The translations under genes were made by a program, and so were the position numbers. DNA of 64,000 bases from Erythroxylum novogranatense (taxonomy: Eukaryota; Streptophyta; Magnoliopsida; Malpighiales; Erythroxylaceae): assembly GCA_029891385.1 (NCBI GenBank), contig CM057232.1, positions 67,021,824-67,085,823 of the forward strand. Reading direction: 5' to 3'. The notes beneath the pieces are model-generated. The model had not been told where the DNA came from. It did not search any database and was given only the letters and a program-made list of their open reading frames with translations. This document shows, piece by piece, positions 60,434 through 64,000 of this stretch (position 1 is the stretch's first letter; each line of letters starts with the position of its first letter).

Positions 60434-60902
60434 TGTTAGGCGCAGCAAGTATATTTTGTGAAAAGGAAAAGATAAAATGAACAAAATGGAAACATGATTT
60501 TTAACATGGTTCAACCTTAACTTTGGACTACATCCACAGATAAAACTCAGAATAAAACTTCCCCTATTACAAATAGTAGGTATATAGAGATAAAACCAAA
60601 ATAGTGACTCACAAGGTGTTTCCTAACCTAAAAATACTAACCTCATTATTTTCTCACTCACCAACCCTTTAGAAATATATTTCCTAACTTCAGAGCTTTT
60701 GATTTGCTCTAGTTTTCTCTCTCTATTTTTCTGTACATTTTTCTGAAGCAGGGAGTGCCTTATATAGGCACTCCACCGCGTAAGACAACTGCCTTGCAAC
60801 TATCTTCTAACATTTGAATCAAATAATGCGACACCGAAATCGGTGCCACAATATTTGATTCAAATATGGCGTCCCTCCATGAAGAGGGACCCATTTCTAA
60901 CA
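60434..60902 (-). repeat. 3' LTR of the Tork-like copia (469 bp)
   Basis: On the minus strand it starts TGTTAGAAATGGG and ends GCGCCTAACA (TGTTAG/CTAACA). U3 has three perfect inverted repeats: a 13-bp pair (60812-60824/60853-60865) around CACCGAAATCGGTG, GTCCCTC/GAGGGAC (60871-60890), and the TATA palindrome below. Confidence 0.88.
60752..60774 (-). promoter_or_regulatory. TATA box inside a 9-bp inverted repeat
   Basis: GGAGTGCCT-TATAT-AGGCACTCC. On the minus strand the core reads CTATATAAGG, well placed as the LTR promoter. Confidence 0.65.
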
Positions 60903-60920
60903 AATCTCCCCCTCTCGATT
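60903..60920 (-). other. Polypurine tract of the Tork-like copia
   Basis: Minus strand CGAGAGGGGGAGATT abuts the LTR start. Confidence 0.8.
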
Positions 60921-62174
60921 ACATAGAGGGCTCTATCAAGCCTGTTATTGATCGACAATACTTGAACTTGCCTTTTAGTAGAATCTTGGTTAACATATAT
61001 GATCCATTTTCATCAGTATGGATCTTTTCTAACCATAATTGTTTCGTCTTCATCACATCTCTGATCCAGCGATATCTCACATCAATATGTTTTGATCGTG
61101 AGTGAAACGAGGCATTCTTATCAAGGTGAATAGCGCTCTGACTATCACAGAACAATTGATACTATTCTTGCTTGATACCAAGTTCATTAAAGAACTTCTT
61201 CATCCATAGCAACTCCTTACAAGCTTCTATTGCTGCAATAAATTCATCTTCAGTTGTAGAAAGTACAACACACTTCTGTAACTTTGACTGCCATGTCACA
61301 ACTCCCCCTGCAAAAGTAATCAAGTAACCTAATGTTGACTTTCTCGAGTCAACATCTCCATCCATATCTGCATCTTTATAACTAGCTAACACAGGTTCTG
61401 CTCTTCCAAAACATAAGCATATTTTGGATGACCTTTTAAGATATCAGAGAATCCACTTGACCGCAGCCCAATGTTCCTTTCTAGGATTAGAAAGGAAACG
61501 ACTTACATCTCCAACTGCATGAGCAATATCTGGCAGTGTACAAACCATGACATACATCAAACTTTCAACTGCTGAAGCATATGGAATTCTAGACATTTCT
61601 TCCTTCTCTTCATCTGTATAAGGGCATTCTCTGGAACTCAATTTAAAGTGATTAGCAAGAGGACAACTAACCGCTTTAGCTTTGTCCAGTTTGAATCTCT
61701 GAAGTACTTTATCAATGTAATTCTCTTGTGACAACCATAGTTTCTTGGCGCTTCTATCTCTGATAATCTGCAAGCCAAGAATCTGCTTTGCTGATCTCAA
61801 GTCTTTCATGGCAAAAGACTTATCCAGTTGTTTCTCCAGATTGTTGATTCTAGAAACATTCTTACCAACAATCAACATATTATCCACATAGAGCAATAAA
61901 ATAATGAAATCATCATTAGATAATTTCTTCACAAATACACAGTGATCTGAAGTAATCTTCTTGTAGCCTTGCTCCCCCATAACAGACTCGAACTTCTTAT
62001 ACCACTATCTTGGTGTCTATTTTAGACCAATAGACTCTTCTTTAGTCTACAAACATAGTCTTCTTTTCCCTTTTTCACGAAACCCTCTGGCTGCTTTATA
62101 TATATCTCTTCTTCCAAATCTTTATGTAGGAAGGCAGTTTTGACATCTATTTGTTCAACCTCTAGATTAAAACA
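60919..62174 (-). pseudogene. Copia RT and RNase H remnant (Tork-like)
   Basis: The minus strand reads VEQIDVKTAFLHKDLEEEIY (62150-62090), then MGEQGYKKITSDHCVFVKKL and the catalytic LLLYVDNMLIVG (61980-61860; YVDD has become YVDN), then MKDLRSAKQILGLQIIRDR, then a TRPD-like CTLPDIAHAVGDVSRFLSNP (61444 onward). RNase H follows: GDVDSRKSTLGYLITFAGG, then VLSTTEDEFIAA, then LFCDSQSAIHLDKN and SRSKHIDVRYRWIRD (61392-60919). In-frame stops split it into four pieces. The Asp-to-Asn change and truncation make it inactive. Confidence 0.88.
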
Positions 62175-62390
62175 TGAGGACACAAAAAAAGGGGTTTCAA
62201 TATAACTGAAACGGTAAAAAGCAATGACGATCATATCGGAGGCCAAAAAGAACGCGTGAGAAGAAATTATGGATTGAGGTTTGAGAGAACGTCGGTGTGA
62301 AAGTGAGAGTGCGTGAGAGAAGACGAAATTAGGGATTTAGGGTATGAGAGTTACAAAGAACATAAGTTGAAGCTTTCTCCAAAATCCAAA
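62175..62390 (-). repeat. Right arm of inverted repeat, outer part with duplicated target
   Basis: 62175-62290 duplicates 60315-60433. 62290-62390 is the unique continuation, the reverse complement of 56915-57005 (for example CTCTCACGCACTCTCACTTT). Confidence 0.8.
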
Positions 62391-63930
62391 CAATATTGTT
62401 TCAATTTTACTTCAAAACAACGTCATTTCAATAATCAGACAACTTCCTTTTAATGACACCAATTTGTTTGATTAATAGGGGTCCACTGACACGTGACAGT
62501 GCCACGTTAGCATAGATAATGGCGAGGCTAACGTTGAGCTAGAATTGAAACAAATTGAAAGTTTGTGCGTTTTATTACTATTTTTTAAAGTTCGAGCTAT
62601 AATTGAAATTTTGATAAAAGTTTGAGCTTTTTATCAATGTCTTGATTTCGCATCGCATCTACGGTCGTTCTTCGCCCAAATCCGATTCGAATTCAAGTTT
62701 TGGTACCGATTTAAATACTGGTTGATCTTAAACCGATTTCAATTGCATCTTAAACTTGTATTCAAAATACCGTCAAATACTTACGACACCTAAAATTTTA
62801 AAAATTTAGGGGTTTTTTTGCAAAATTTTAAAATTTTCAAAATCTCTTCCCTCCCTCTCATTCCCTCCTTTTTTTCAAACTTTTTAAAATAATAATAAAT
62901 ATTTTATTACTAATAATAATTATAAATTAAATAAAACTTAAAATAAAATATTTTAATTTTAATTACTAATAAATTATTTTATTTAAATTTATTTTAATAT
63001 TTTATATAATATTTATTAATAAAGTATTAATAAAAATATTTTATTTTCAAAATAAATAATTTTAAAATTATTATTTATAAACTAATATTTATTTTATATA
63101 TTTTCAATTATTAAATCAAAATTTATATATTTTAAAATTAATTATATTTATTAATAATTATTAAATTAATTTTATATATTAAATGAAATTGTGATTATGT
63201 CTAATTAAATGTAAAATGAAATGGAATGTGAAAAACAACAATTCTAAAAAATAATTCAAAATTTTGATAAAATAAAAATATTTAATAATTAATAATTTTG
63301 AATAATTTTCATTATTTTACAATTAATTATTATATTTAGATAATTATTATATATTGATTTATATTATATATAGATAATTATTATATAAAGAAATAATTAA
63401 AATAAAATAAAGATATATATAAACTAAAATGAATAAGATATAAACAAAAAACTAAATTAAATAATTTACAACTTTACATTATGACAATGGACTATTTTGT
63501 AATTTTTAAAAATTCAGGGACAATTTTATAAATTTACAAAATATTTTTGTATTATTGTAATATTTTAAATACTTTATATTATTCTTAATTTTATAATTGT
63601 ATGATGATAATTTTCTTTATTTATATTAATTGTGGTTATTATTTATATGTAAAATATTTAAAATTATTGTTATTTCATATTAATTGTCATTATTATTTAT
63701 TATTAAAATTTTTGAAAGTATGGTTGATGTTATACAGTACAACTGTATAATATATCAATATGGACTATTTTGCAATTTTTAAAAAGTTTAAGGACTATTT
63801 TATAAATTTAAAAAATATCCCAAAACAGTGCATCTTGCATCAAATCTTGACATCGATTAGTTCGAGAGCTCAATTCTAGATCTTGAGCGATGCAGTATTC
63901 ATAACATTGCTTTTTATGGCAGCTAACCCT
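62391..63930. other. AT-rich intergenic DNA, no gene recognised
   Basis: Strongly AT-rich from 62880. A motif of about 55 bp (TGGACTATTTTG-AATTTTTAAAAA...ATTTTATAAATTT) occurs at 63487 and again at 63760, suggesting an unclassified repeat. Confidence 0.5.
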
Positions 63931-64000
63931 ATAGAAAACAAGACCAATAATAAATATTCAAAAGAATAAATGGAAATAAATAATTCATATTCTAAATCTA
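63931..64000 (-). repeat. Start of a second copy of the Athila-like LTR flank
   Basis: TAGAAAACAAGACCAATAAT and the following sequence to the window end match 21680-21757 almost base for base. The rest of the copy lies beyond the window. Confidence 0.8.

Larger units (their letters stand above)
60434..62174 (-). mobile_element. 5'-truncated Tork-like Ty1/copia
   Basis: The left end is a complete LTR joined to GAGAGAAC of the target. The right end stops inside RT (SCFNLEVEQIDVKTAFL) and joins a second copy of the same target sequence starting 119 bp upstream of the insertion point. The 5' LTR, gag, protease, integrase and N-terminal RT are missing. This is the same architecture as the copias at 1382 and 23250. 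Confidence 0.85.

Noticed and set aside
1..64000. tRNA, rRNA, CRISPR or prokaryotic operon features
   Set aside because: None was seen. tRNA-like words are only retrotransposon primer-binding sites.

Overview
This window looks like transposon-rich nuclear DNA of a flowering plant, probably a eudicot. It is AT-rich and has no operons. Almost all coding sequence belongs to plant retrotransposon or CACTA families, mostly broken by stops and frameshifts, and the retrotransposon ends carry plant-type primer-binding sites (an initiator-Met type for Ty1/copia, TGGTGCCGTTGCTGGGG for the Athila type). Species cannot be told from the sequence. Only two pieces look related to host genes: an unrecognised 56-codon gene (25603-25773) and a decayed exon of a CCCH zinc-finger protein (around 59500-59843).

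Layout: (a) 1-8984 is the 3' part of a Tekay/Del-type Ty3/gypsy chromovirus, split in its RNase H domain by a truncated Angela/BARE-like copia (1382-5003). (b) 8985-22440 is old debris: a possible Tat-type LTR piece, a very decayed copia, an L1-type LINE, an old LTR holding a well-preserved minus-strand solo LTR (14237-16338, near-matching target duplication), and an Athila-like remnant. (c) 22440-25773 holds three copies of one promoter/5'UTR module around a truncated copia, then the small gene. (d) 25829-56229 is one 30.4-kb CACTA transposon with a 3-bp target duplication (TCT). It keeps a TNPA-like gene but no visible TNP2. Nested in it is an Athila-type element (28846-50869, duplication ATAAT), and nested in that element's 5' LTR is a SIRE/Maximus-type copia (29735-39547, duplication TTAAG). 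LINE fragments lie in the right part of the CACTA. (e) 56915-62390 is an inverted repeat enclosing the CCCH exon, with a Tork-like truncated copia in its right arm. (f) 62400-64000 is AT-rich and ends in a second copy of a repeat seen near 21680.

Insertion order from nesting: host locus, then CACTA, then Athila, then SIRE. Three truncated copias (1382-5003, 23250-25150, 60434-62174) share one architecture: a 3' LTR joined to target DNA on the left, a truncated pol on the right, and a direct duplication of target DNA on both sides (5-11 bp, about 410 bp, and about 116 bp). With the triplicated promoter module and the inverted repeat around the CCCH exon, this is the most unusual content of the window.

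Most premature stops in the two gypsy elements can be explained as C-to-T or G-to-A changes, as expected of old methylated copies. No tRNA, rRNA, CRISPR array or prokaryotic feature was seen.
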